NCBI RefSeq assembly: GCF_032854445.1
Contig: NC_088300.1
Span: 26,827,608-26,891,607, forward strand
Direction of reading: 5' to 3'
DNA: 64,000 bases
From: Liolophura sinensis
Taxonomy: Eukaryota > Mollusca > Polyplacophora > Chitonida > Chitonidae
Each line of letters begins with the position of its first letter. Position 1 is the stretch's first letter. Of this stretch, positions 39,468 to 51,240 are shown one piece after another. The notes beneath the pieces are model-generated. The model made no database searches and was not told the origin of the DNA. It worked only from the letters and a program-made list of their open reading frames with translations. Both the position numbers and the translations under genes were made by a program.

Positions 39468-42400
39468 ATGGACAGCGATGATCTTGGGTTCGGGTCTAAA
39501 TCACGAGTATGAAATCATTATATCTTCCGTTTGAAGGGGTGACTGATTTACAGTGATGAATAGAGTCGGTATCTTAACATAGAACTAATAGAATATCTTC
39601 TTAAAAATATGGTGACGGAAAATGGAACATGAATAGTGCTAATTGAACAGCGCGGACTTGTCCATAATGATTTCTTTCTTTTTCACAGTTAAGGTAGTAT
39701 TTTTTATAAAATCCACATTATTTAAAAATTTTTATGTCAAAGCTTTTGATAAGCACCTGAAGACAAAATGATAATCAGACTAGCTGCAGTACATTGTGAA
39801 AACTGATTAGTAGCATAAGCAAGCCACTAAGTGACTCAGTGTCAGTACGTTAGTTTAAAATTCAGACATTCATCGCACAAGCAAGAATGTTGGAAGCAGG
39901 GAGATCTCATTTGCTGTCATTTCAAGCTGTCACTGAGAAAATTTTATTGGCTGACAACAGATGCCATTCAACTATTAAAAAAAAGACAGACATGCTTTTT
40001 CTTAGCAAGACTGTCATTTCCTCCATGTTTTGGATGGCAAAGCAGTTTCACATAACCCATTCCTGTCAGGCTGTACATTGAAATGACACACTGAAAGAAG
40101 AGACGGATCTTGAGGCTAACATTCTTTGTGACACAAGTACATCAGTATCTCTAGAAAGATTTCAGATTCCCACTTACTTACATTACCAGTAGTCGCAACC
40201 AGACTCACCTGGTCAGTTGAATCTTGAATACCATTTGCTTCATTCATTACCCTCATTACCCTTGAATTGGTGATTGGAACTACGTGTGTGGGTTGATTTC
40301 TTAGTGAGATACTGGTGGACTCTTTTTAAATATGTCCAGTGTCATTTGGGAGGACTAGGCTGGCATCATGCTGGTGAGGTTGATGACACACTTCCTTGCA
40401 TTTCAAACAGTTTTACAGAAGTCTTAAACCTAATATGTGGCCTCCGAGGCTGAGCTTGTTAGCGCAACAACACAGCGCAATGATCCAGGTGCCACCCACC
40501 AATGCAGTTGTTGTGAGTTCAAGTTCAGCTCATACTAGCTTCCTTTGTAGCCATACGTGGGAAAGTCTGACAGCAACCTGCGCATGATCTTGGATTCCCC
40601 TGGGCTCTGCCAAGTTTCCTCCCACCATAATGCTTGCTACCGTTGTGTAAATGAAATTTTCTCGAATATGAAGTTAAACACGAATCAAATAAATGCATAC
40701 ATAAATGAAATGTGTATTAATGTTGCATTATTTTGGAATAGTTCCATCAAATATGAATACACTACACATGTTTTTGTTTGATGGGACTACTAAGTGTAGA
40801 ATACAGTTCCCAAATGAAAGTTCCCAAATAAAAAGTTCGCAAGAATTTGTCTAGACTAATTTGATGCATATGGAAAAATTAATACCAACCGTAGAATCCA
40901 AGCTTTCAAGTACATTGTATTTTTGGGTATGGAACATGGTCTATTTCCATCAGTGTTTGTGGTGATTCCAAGTAATACTTTTTTCTTTCAGATTTAAAAT
41001 GAAAATTTGTGTGCCTTTATCAAGAATGTGTTGGATCTGTTTCAGAGTGCTAAATCTGGCAGACGAGCTGGTCGATCAGGCCCCTCACAGGCTGCTTCAG
41101 TAGAGGAGGACAACCTTACCCATGATACCCTAGCTACGGTACATACATTATACTCCTTAAACATGTTTAATACTGCTAATTTTTAGAGATCATGTGTTTG
41201 GTGTCATTCACATTAACTCCGATGTAACTTTATAGTACCATGGATTTTAAAAAAGGACATTTCACATGTTCTTTTAAAATTACACAATTCAAGATCATTG
41301 CATCTGTGTCACAAATTCACACAGTAATTTAACATAATAATAAATTTTTAATTCAGCTGCAACTCTCAGATTTTCCTGAAAAAGTTCACTAAAGAACAAA
41401 CAGAAGTTCATATACGAACTTCAATTGAATATTTAGATTTCTGTGTCTTACATGTTTGATAAGAGATGATTTTATCATTGCCTGGGAACTATGGATATCT
41501 AGATAATAACCAGCATGTTCAGGCGTCTTTCATTATGCATGGCTTGCTTTATTGGGTATTTGGCATACACAAGTAGATTCTACAGTATACATGTATTCTC
41601 CTTTTCTGATCTTTGACAGTGCATTTAAATATTCAAATATTCAGCATGCTCATTTAAATATTCAGCATGTATACATGTTCTAAATATATTTTATAAATGA
41701 CCTGTTGAATGCATTAATTTGAACCATTAAGTGTAATGTTTTATTATTGATATAAAAATGAAATGTCAGAATTTATTTCACAGATAAAAGTGTTATTTCA
41801 CATATTAGATATCACTTTTGTGATGTTTCAGTCTGAGCTCAGCAAGATGACGTCATAACTTAGGTTTAGTCAACTTTATCATTCCTACATTACATGACGA
41901 GACACACAGTCATGCAAGATGTTATCTACCGCGTCATGCTATACACAAGTCTTTGACAGCTTACAGTTAAAGTGTTCAATATAAAAGTCTTCAAATATAC
42001 AAAATCATCATATTGTCAAAAGATAAATAATAAAACAGAGCTTTATGTCTCATGGGTTATCATTTCCACCTCTGATGCAAGCAATATTTAAGGTATTCAA
42101 CCTTCGCTGTCCAATATCCTCTATTCTCTGCATGGACAGAAGACTGCTTGCCTGGCTGAGGTGAAAATTTAAGGTGTATATTTTGTATTATTATGTTTGG
42201 TGTACTCAGAAAGGTGTTTTGAAAATAGAATGATAACTTTATTCTTAATGGAAAAGTTCCAACACAAGAGTAAAATTCTATGGCCTTGAGATGACTTGAA
42301 AAACTTACTCTTTGAGGCTAACTTGTAGGGAAAATACAGCAGTTCCTGCAAAATTGAAAAAAAAAAAAAAAATTGAAATTTCCAGATGACGAGAGTGTTA

Positions 42401-45400
42401 TGATCAGATTTGTCAAATATCAAATTAACTGGTATCAAATGTGATTGATAAAGGCATGTACATAATTAAGTATACTATAACTTGAAAATTATCGAAACGG
42501 TAGAGCTTTCTGATGTAGGGAGGTAACAGAAAATAAAAATATCTTTTTTTAATATTGGCAAAAGTCCTTTGACATCACTACAATGTAAGCTGCGTTAGAA
42601 AAGCAAAATAGCCAGTCAACTGAAATAATGATTTAAATATTGATATAATGATGTGTTTGCCTGACCTTTGAATTAGGAGGCTACATTTCACCTTAATGAA
42701 GATGACGAGGCGATTCTGGAGGGGGTACGGTTTCTCAGTAGAGCTCTTTGTGTCTGCTTATTAATTCACTAGGCGTTTCTGTAGCGATAAAGCCGTACAA
42801 GTCAGCTGTTTAGATTTTGTGTTGGTAGTCAACATTGCCTTAATAATCTGTTTTTTTTTGTGTTCTTTTTTTCTTGCTTATTTGTGTGTATTTGTTACCT
42901 GCTTTATTTTCTTAGTCATACTTTTTTAGTGTACTGGGTGATGAGTGCTTTCACTGTAGTTTAATTGTTGTCACCTGTCAGAGATTTCATGTACAAGTAT
43001 ATGTACCTTAAGTTACATCCAATCATACCTGGTATGCAAAACATAGATTGAGAACATTTTGCAACTTACACAAAGTAAAACCAGATGTTGCCAGGTATTC
43101 AACCCGTTTGTCACTGGTACTGTAATTCTTCAACCTTTTTTGCAAGCATTAATAAGGCATTAATATGTGTAGACAGATTAAATTATACTTTTTGTGGAAC
43201 CCTGGATTAAGGTAAAACCAAATGAAGCATTGCTTCTTGTGAAAATTGCACTCATTAAATTAACATTCTAATCCAGTGATAATGCAGGAAGGAGTACAGA
43301 AATTGTTGTGTATACACTTAAGGAATGTGAAAGTAATGTGCTTGACAAGAACAGAAACTATGTAACAAACTTTAATTTGTCAGTGGCTCCTGGAGTCCAT
43401 GTGGAATCCTTGTATTAATTTGTACTAACACATGCCTTGTTACCATCACATACAAGTAGAACCTTTTTAGTTTAGTCTGTGTGACGTGCTATATCCTAAT
43501 ACTTCAATGCTATAAATGTACTTGTGTCTCTGTCTTACAGCACTATCAGGTGTTGTAGGCTCATTCACATACCAGTAGTAGCACTCGCGTGCTGCTTTTG
43601 CAGGGATAATTAGGGCTTTTATGTATAGGCTGCTACTCTTGGCAGTTGCTATAATGAAGGTCAGAATTTAATCTGCAGTTGTTTGTAGCATCACACAGGA
43701 CAGCTTGTTGCTGTGGATAATGCCATAACTCATAGGAGAGAGTGATTCATAAAGATTCATTATTTTGAAAAAGGAAATGGGATTGTGTCACCAGCATAGG
43801 AGATGTATACTTGAGGTAATAATTCTTCGTGATGTTTTTTGAGAAAATAAAGCAGAAAATTTAAACTAAAAACAGGCGTTCATATAAATAGAGAGAAGTA
43901 TGCCACTGTGACGTATGGAGGTTTGTATGCTCCCTTCATTATTTTGTCATAGACATTATGCCAGCTACAATGTGTGATTGCTTTGTATACTGGACCCAAG
44001 TGGCTGCTTTTACAGAACCGTTATAACCTGAGAGTGTCCAAGAAAACACATATTAAGGACATATACATGTATATCACTTTGGTAAATGCGCCTGATGCTA
44101 AGTTATAACAGGTGTATAAAACTGGTTCCAGTGCAGCACAGGTGACATAGCCATGTTGGATCCTGAACACAAGAATGTCGTAGTCCCTCCTGCAGTGTGT
44201 CTTTCATTATGTGCACTGGACCGTAAAATCCTTTGGTCACAGATCCAACATTGACATGAGTACAAGCCATGTATAGAGAATTCATGTATTGTACACGATT
44301 ATTTGGATCTGCGCTTCAGTCATGTATATTCCGTATGTTTGATTGTACAGAGTAGTGGGGGAGGTCCCCCTGTGCCGTCCAGGAGAGTGTCAGGATGGGG
44401 AGAGGACCCAGCACCCAAGAGACTTGGCAGGTAAGGGCATTTCCAATGCCATGGCTATGAGGCTAAGATTGGAAACATGCTCTTTTTATATAAATATTGA
44501 AGGGTATAGCATGTGTGTGTCACAGTTCTCTAAATGTTCTGGATCATTAGAATACTGTGTTGTCCACACATCCTGTATAGTACAAACCCCTGGTAATTAT
44601 TTTAACCATCTTGATATTATTGTTTTCTTTCAGACGTGGTCTTGGTGAGGGATTTGAGCCTTATGAAGAGTGAGTACATATACCATGATTTTTTAGTCAC
44701 AAACAAAACTAAATGGCTGTCACCTGTATACCATTTTTCATACTCTTGAATTACTGATTATATTATTGTATTGTCCTGTTGTTTGTCTGTACATGCATAA
44801 ACTTTTTGACATTACCGCTATACCTGCAGTGCTGCTTCTCGTGGAGTTCTAAAGTTCCTTCACTTTGTGTCTGTGCCATCAGATGCATTTTGAAAACGAG
44901 CCCAAAAAATGATGCTTTTTATATATTTGTTTTCATATAAACACTATATTTGACGAACTGCTTCATTTAAGCTGAAATTGAAATAGAACAGTCCTGTGTA
45001 TTTCGATCATCTAGACCAAACCTGATGGCATTGTCTTTTATCAACTCTGCCATGATGGGTGTATCTTGAGGTTTCAAAACTATTATTAATACAGAATGTC
45101 TTGTTGTTTGTAGTGAGAGACTGAGACCACGGACACCTGACAAGGGAGAGGAGTCAGATGACAATGGTATTTACCTCTTGTAGATTTTGTATGAGTGAAA
45201 GACTAATTTAATTTCTGTACATTTTTATACAGTTATGGACCAATGCACCCCACATGTATGTTGTCATTACTGTTTTTACGACACAGCAAAGTCTAAATAA
45301 TGTTCCAAATTCACATCTATATTTCTTAGATGTTTCACTCTTTAAACAGCAGGATTTTCTGGTTATCGCGTTTGTTTTTTTTTTTAGGTCATGAAAAATC

Positions 45401-47677
45401 AGGACTTACATATGTTTCTGTTTCTTTAAAACATGAATTGTGTTCTCAGAAAAAATTTTGTTTTCAAGACTAAGATTTCTGATTTCAGACATTCCAGTAA
45501 TTCCAGACTTAGAGGACCAGCAGGAAGATGAAATTACCACAAAAGTTGCTGTGGCTCCTACGTATGTAGTCAGCTTATAAAGGCTTTTGTTTTTGTACTG
45601 CACATACATCAGTTAGAAATAACGATCTCTTCTATCTGTGAATGTTAGGAGATAAAAGTGATTTGTTTGTATTCTTTTATCAAATTCATTCTATGGCAAT
45701 ATTATTATCAGGCTTGAGAAATACAGTATATTTAATTTGACAGTTGTCCCAAAATTTTCCAGAAAAAGTGTTTTAAAGGCAGATGAAGGTCTTACAATAT
45801 TACTTACATTGTAAGTGCTGAAACTTACATTTTCCTCCAGTAATTTTCTACTTTCGCAAACCTCTTTCCTCCCATCATAATGGTGGTGATCGACGTCGAA
45901 TAAGTGATATAGTCTTGAGTATGGCGGAAAACCCCAATCAGGTAAATCCATAAATACAAACAACCTTTCTAAGATCTTCACATCTCTCAGAATCATGCAA
46001 AGTGAGTACCTGGGTCAGTTGTGATGATATTTATGGTCATTTACTTTATGATTGCATCAGAGGTATACATCTGTTGTCTTTTAAATTGGAAATAATCAGT
46101 TTAGATTGTAACAGATTATCAGATGTTGGCTTGTTCCTTCTGTCTTCAGTGTAGCAGTGAACCGAGTGGCGACCTACATAGAGCTGGATAATGACTTGCT
46201 GAGACAGGCGGCCTTCCTCACACTGGTCAGTTTGTTGATGATATTCAGTTTTATGTAAATATTTAAACAATTGCAAAATAATAATGCACAGCCTCTGTGT
46301 TCCATTTTTGAAATATTCAATATCCCCATAAAAATATTTAATGATATTTCCATTCTTGTTGGCAGGACAATGATATTGACTTGAAGATACTGACAAGAGG
46401 TTTATCAGGGGAGGCTGATTTGGTGGAGGTATGATGGTTGGGTACAGTTATTTTAATTATGTGATTTCGCTGAAGGGATTACTGTAATTCTTCAACCTTT
46501 TCACATGTTTGCATGATGTTTATTCAAGCATATTCTGAATGCATTTGTCTGTGTGGTCTGGATAAAATTACATTTTTGTGAAGCCCTGATTCCATTTAAA
46601 CATTCCATATTTGGTTTTTAGGTTCATATTGAGGTGAATTAGCTTCCTGTTTGAGGCTTTTGTTGATCGCATTTTTGGTTTCCATGGCAACTGACAAATA
46701 GGCTTGCCCTAGAACATTAAAGGTTTAGTATAGTGCTGATGAAATGAACGAGAGAGCCACTTTATACATCATTAACATGCTTGTTCAATCCACTTCCACT
46801 GACATTTCCACCAAACACCTATTCAAGGGCTTGAATTTAACTGTTGAATAACCTGGAATTTAAGTACTAATGGCGTGGAAAATCATGGAATATCATGGAA
46901 TTTTAGTATTAATGGACTGGAAAATCATGGAATTTTAGTATTAATGGACTGGAAAATCATGGAATATCATGGAATTTTAGTATTAATGGACTGGAAAATC
47001 ATGGAATATCATGGAATTTTAGTATTAATGGACTGGAAAATCATGGAATATCATGGAATTTTAGGACTAATGGACGGGAAAATCATGGAATATCATGGAA
47101 TATTAAAACTCCATCTCTGTATGAACCCTGATCATGTGATACATCTAATTGTTCCCTGTATCTCAAAGACCTACATCTTTGCCAGAGTACTTGTACAAAA
47201 GTTCTAGAAAGAACAACTGTCTTATTTTCAAGGAGATAGACGGTGTGAATGATTGATAGTTCTCTCTCTCCTGGCAGAAGAAAATGCCTAGCAAGGTAAA
47301 AGTGGGTTGTTGTTTACAAATAATTAACTAATTAACATTAATATTGACTATTCAATAAAAATCTGTGTACCGCTAAAAAAACATTTATGAACTTGTGCAT
47401 AAATTAATCAGGAAAAACTGTTAATTAGGCTTGATTAATTTTATGTTGGTATCATATTGATTGATTAATATATATAAGCATTGACTTTTGAAGTTTCCAT
47501 GTGACTAAAATTTGGTTGCTTCTGGTCTGACAGATATAATTTGACGTGCATTTCCTTGTCATCTTGTAGGAGGATAAAGTGTGGGAATGGGATCGACTTT
47601 TCACAGAGGTGACCTCTGACCTGACGATGACATTGGAAAAAGATGATACAGAAGAAAAGGACTCTGTAGATAGATAG
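39468..47677 (+). CDS. IFT43: Intraflagellar transport protein 43 homolog
   Basis: Subunit of intraflagellar transport complex A, which drives retrograde transport and membrane-protein entry in cilia. Eleven GT-AG coding exons with consistent phases: 39468-39506, 41046-41138, 42677-42724, 44351-44430, 44634-44669, 45114-45166, 45489-45561, 46150-46225, 46366-46428, 47278-47295 and 47570-47677 (TAG), giving 228 aa against about 208 in human. The N-terminal half is polar and charged. The family signature is in the C-terminal half: DIPVIPDLED (about 117-126), TYIELDNDLL, DLKILTRGLSGEADLVE, and VWEWDRLFTEVTSDL (about 197-211). The start MDSDDLGFGS lies in a GC-richer stretch after stops and fits a first exon. 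It lies in the same orientation as UGP2, about 6.1 kb downstream of it, and converges on SPATA17. Exons 3 and 10 are in-frame cassettes (48 and 18 nt) that could be skipped. Identity is secure from the C-terminal half; the two N-terminal exons rest on splice phase and composition. Confidence 0.9.
40438..40702 (+). repeat. Full-length diverged SINE in IFT43 intron 1
   Basis: Head TGTGGCCTCCGAGGCTGAGC, B box GAGTTCAAGTTC, and a 3' domain with many substitutions. Older than the copies with perfect duplications. Confidence 0.82.
43118..43262 (+). mobile_element. MITE-like element, family 1, partial
   Basis: Left end TACTGTAATTCTTCAACCTT, then TACTTTTTGTGGAACCCTGG and a diverged right half. In IFT43 intron 3. 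Confidence 0.55.
45858..45960 (+). repeat. SINE 3' domain in an IFT43 intron
   Basis: ACCTCTTTCCTCCCATCATA through a degenerate tail (CAATCAGGTAAATCCATAAA). 5'-truncated. Confidence 0.75.
46481..46600 (+). mobile_element. MITE-like element, family 1, partial
   Basis: Left end TACTGTAATTCTTCAACCTT, then CATGTTTGCATGATG and TTTTGTGAAGCCCTGATTCC. The right end is lost. In IFT43 intron 9. Confidence 0.6.
46869..47105 (+). repeat. 42-bp minisatellite in IFT43 intron 9
   Basis: Six head-to-tail units built on AATGGACTGGAAAATCATGG plus AATATCATGGAATTTTAGTATT. One unit lacks 10 bases; the last two carry changes. Period 42 is a multiple of three, which creates an accidental open frame. Confidence 0.9.
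47278..47295 (+). CDS. IFT43: 18-nt in-frame microexon of IFT43 (KKMPSK)
   Basis: A pyrimidine-rich acceptor ending CTGGCAG precedes six codons, followed by the donor GTAAAA. Both flanking junctions are phase 0, so including or skipping it keeps the frame. It sits between the exon ending DLVE and the exon beginning EDKVWEW. From memory, the human protein joins these blocks through only a few residues, so this exon may be a lineage-specific or alternative insertion of a short basic segment. Confidence 0.6.
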
Positions 47678-47715
47678 TACGGTGCGATAACCAGCAGTCT
47701 TTTGATTTAAATGTA

Positions 47716-47721
47716 AATAAA
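47716..47721 (+). terminator. Poly(A) signal of IFT43
   Basis: AATAAA lies 38 bases after the stop codon, within an AT-rich stretch. This implies a very short 3' UTR. Confidence 0.7.
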
Positions 47722-49270
47722 AGTACAAGATATTCAAAGATCTTTATGCCATTCTCTTTATCAGGACCCATAGCTTACATCAGAATTTGTTACACACATT
47801 TTCTCTTTAGGTAAATTGATAATACATGAAATGATATATGTACTGGTACTTTTAAGGCCATAATATAATGACAAATGAAATGAATTATACATTCAGTACT
47901 GTTCAGGTATCACACTTCCCTACATTGAAATTATCCCATTGAAAGATAAGTCGTTAATAAATACCACAAATTCATATCCCCAGAGAAAAGCCTGTGCTTT
48001 TAGACAAACATCATGTGAGTCAATACGAAGTCGATGTCCAGTTTAGGAAAATAATCATCAAATTTAAATGTATAGTTGCTTTTGCTCGGCAATATTAATC
48101 CATGAATGTTTTGTGTTACTTCAGTGCAACGTATTTTTAGCGTTTTTCATATTTCATGATGCATAGGGTGTATATGGTTGTTATGTAGTAAGTGAAATAT
48201 CTGGACTATTGGTTATATAATACATGTACATGTATGTCAGTTGAAGACGATTTCCGTCCACATTTATACGTGTATATGCAGGTGCACTCTACTACTTATT
48301 TAACTCTTATTGTTATGTAATAAATTATTTTCGGTGAAAACAAAGACTAAAATTTGTTCCAGTTTTCCATGTGATTTGTTCTTAAACACTGAAAGAATCT
48401 CCTAACATATCCCAACAAGCTGTCAAGGGGTAATGTTCATGTACTTTTCAAAGATCAGTGATTTCCTATGATTTACCCACTGGTTTCCTCCACCAACAAA
48501 CTCAACCTTTGGTGCTTAATGAGGCTTTACAAAAATTCATATTTGCTGGTCACAATGCATCTCAGTTTTAAATTTTAGGAATTTTACCAATTTTAAACAA
48601 GGCTGATAAGGTAATTATTTAAATTATTTTAAAATAATAGCAAAATTGATTGGATTTGTGCTGATCACTTTTTGTGCCAAAGATCTCTGGTATAACCTTT
48701 TTAAGTGAAAAATTTAGTATGGCCTTAAACACTGACCAATCAAATACGTAGGTGACAAGGGAGCCAGCAGGATGTACATTTTGAACAGCATTGTTACAAG
48801 ATTGAATTGAAGTATATTTAGTTATTTGATAAGTGTTTAATACTATGATCAAGACAGGTTTCTTTTTATTGAGTCCTGTTTAAGACCTCAGTAATATTTC
48901 ACTTAAATACATGACAGCAGGGGTGGGGTTTCAGGGGTAGAGGAAAATGTAGAGCATGAGTAAGTAACAGCAGGCATGGGACAAGTGACAAACTTTCCTA
49001 TATGGGATGCTCATACCTTCAGCTGGGGAGTGCAAATGTGTAACTGGTACCTGTATGTGTGTGGAAGGCAAAGAAAGTGATTATAAAGTTCACATAAAAA
49101 AACCACATACCAACAATGTTCTGAGGGCAGAGGAGACAGAAGAATCTCCAGGATTTCATATATTAGGTGTGTCTAATAGTTTATAAACATGCGTCTTAAC
49201 ACTCTGACATCCTCCCTCTATACCCCAGAATTTCAGATTTATGACTTTAACAAAGCACTTAATATATGGA

Positions 49271-49548
49271 GGGGCCTCCGTGGCTCAGGTAGTTAGCGCA
49301 CTAGCGCACATAATGACCCAGGAACCTCTCTCCAATGTGGTCGCTGTGGTCGCTGTGAGTTCAAGTCCAGCTCATGCTGGCTTCCTCTCCGACTGTATGT
49401 GGGAAGGTCTGCCAGCAGCCTGCAGATGGTCGTGAGTTTCCCCCGGGCTCTGCCCAGTTTCCTCCTACCATAATGCTGGCTGCCGCCGCATAAGTGAAAT
49501 ATTCTTGAGTACGGCGTAAAACACCAATCAAATAAATAAATAAATAAA
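49271..49548 (+). repeat. Full-length SINE between IFT43 and SPATA17
   Basis: Complete copy with an internal 9-bp doubling (GGTCGCTGT repeated next to itself). An imperfect target-site duplication, TAATATATGGA versus TAATATGTGGA, lies at 49260-49270 and 49549-49559. Confidence 0.88.
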
Positions 49549-49747
49549 TAATATGTGGAATGAGGCTAGGTAAACAAGCTAGAGTCAAATGGTGAGAGCA
49601 TTGTATCCTGTATTCGTTGCACCATCCAGTTAACCAGAATGTTTCAAAGTTAACTACACCAGTTAAAATGTGTTACAATTCTGTCAGCCAACAAGCTTTA
49701 AGCGGATTGGTGACTACGTAGTATGAGTAATAGTTATAGCATGATCA

Positions 49748-49953
49748 GCTGTAATTCAGACTTTTCGCAAGTTTGCAAGATGTTTGCAAGCATATTCTGA
49801 AGGCATCATTCTGAAATTTATATTTTTTATGAAGCCCTGAATTAGGCAACCCAACCAGTGTAGTTTTGTATCCAAAATACAGTTTAAAGGGTGCATAGAT
49901 CACTCCGAAAGTTGCTCTTTGATATGTAAAAAGGCTGAGGAATTGGGTACAGA
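49748..49953 (+). mobile_element. MITE-like element, family 1
   Basis: Shares GTTTGCAAGATG, ATGAAGCCCTGAATTAGGC, CCAGTGTAG and CGAAAGTTGCTCTTTG with the 21065 copy. Ends in AAAAGGCTGAGGAATTGGGTA. Confidence 0.65.
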
Positions 49954-49994
49954 TTATATAGCCATCAAAGGGCATGCATGGGCCGGGTATAACT

Positions 49995-50490
49995 ATAATC
50001 TGGAATGATCACATGATCATGCTATGAGTTACCACTCGACAACCAGCACTGCATCTTTTACGACCTCATTAACTTATTGAAGTGGGCTGAGCATTTGATT
50101 GTGTCAATAACTTGTATTTTAACTGGTGCAAAAGTTAATCAATCTGTTTCACTTCATATTCCACCTTAAAGCAGAATTCCCAAATCTATAGAACTTTCCA
50201 CATTGACAGTTTTTCTGCTGTTGCTTTTTTGCTTTTGCCAAGATCGAAATGAAAAGCGCCATGGGATCGATGAATTCTGTATCAATAATGTTTATTGCCT
50301 CTGGAGCTGTACTATTTGGTTTTTATTGGTTCTTCCCCTGTCAGTCACCTATTAGGTATAAACAGTGTATGTTTCAGGGTGATAGACCAATGAAATGCCT
50401 AGAGAATGAATTGAGCACAATCCCTTTTGATATTCATCGTACAGTTGCCACCCTCATTCGTAATCGATGGAATGCAGATATGCAGAAAAC
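49995..50490 (+). repeat. Unclassified dispersed repeat, copy B
   Basis: Partner of the 14268 copy. The strongest block is 50366-50470. An open frame at 50249-50554 carries CMFQGDRPMKCLENEL; copy A keeps YMFQGARQIKCLESEL in an equally open frame. Confidence 0.6.
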
Positions 50491-50761
50491 ACATTTTTTA
50501 GCCATTTTTTGGGTCAAAATGCCTCAGTTGTATGATAAATATCTGCAAATTTAAAAAATGTATGAAAATTGGTGCTCATCTTGAAGAATGTCTTCATCTA
50601 CCTGTGTCCTTGGTATTTTGCTAATTCCTCTCGTTTTATAATTTCATTTTGGAATGACTTACTTATTCCTTGATGAATTGGGCTTAAGACTAATAATACG
50701 GAAAGAAAGTATGTGTATTGATAATAATAATAAAGAATGACAACTTCGTAGAAAAGAAACA

Positions 50762-50767
50762 TTTATT
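50762..50767 (-). terminator. Likely poly(A) signal of SPATA17
   Basis: TTTATT on the + strand reads AATAAA on the - strand, about 475 bases downstream of the SPATA17 stop at 51241. No closer exact AATAAA was noticed. Confidence 0.45.
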
Positions 50768-51240
50768 TGGAACATATCATGTAGTACTAAAATAGGAAAC
50801 ACAGACAGACACCCCTACATATAATAGGATCTACATCAAATGAAATATATACATATATGAAAAAATATCCTGGAATTTTTTCTTAAAGCAAAAAAAACCT
50901 TTGCAAAACGAAAATAAGAAAAAAATAACAGATTGACGTATCAGCTAACATCCAAAAAACAAAACCATTCATCTGATCAGTGAAATGATTATGTATTTAA
51001 CACACTTTAAGATCTACATATATTATATACAAAAACACAAAAATTACGTTTTAATAGCTTATATTACGATTCAATGTCACGAGAACTCCAAGGAACAACT
51101 AAGGTGCACTGACTCCTTCATCCAGGTAATTTCATGTCCCCACGACTAGAGCATTTGTATGAACTTGTTTGACGTCATTCAAAGAATCAGCACATGTTGT
51201 TAGTTTCAATGTACATATGTTACATAAGACTTTCCATCGT

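Larger units (their letters stand above)
47722..50761. other. Region between convergent IFT43 and SPATA17
   Basis: No exon recognised. Contains one full SINE, one MITE-like copy and dispersed repeat copy B. Confidence 0.5.

Noticed and set aside
46869-47105. CRISPR-like direct repeats
   Set aside because: Units are head-to-tail with no unique spacers, and the genome is animal.
46875-47207. 110-aa open frame with a 14-residue repeat (MENHGISWNFSINGL...)
   Set aside because: It is the 42-bp minisatellite read in frame. It lies inside an IFT43 intron and has no splice or start context.
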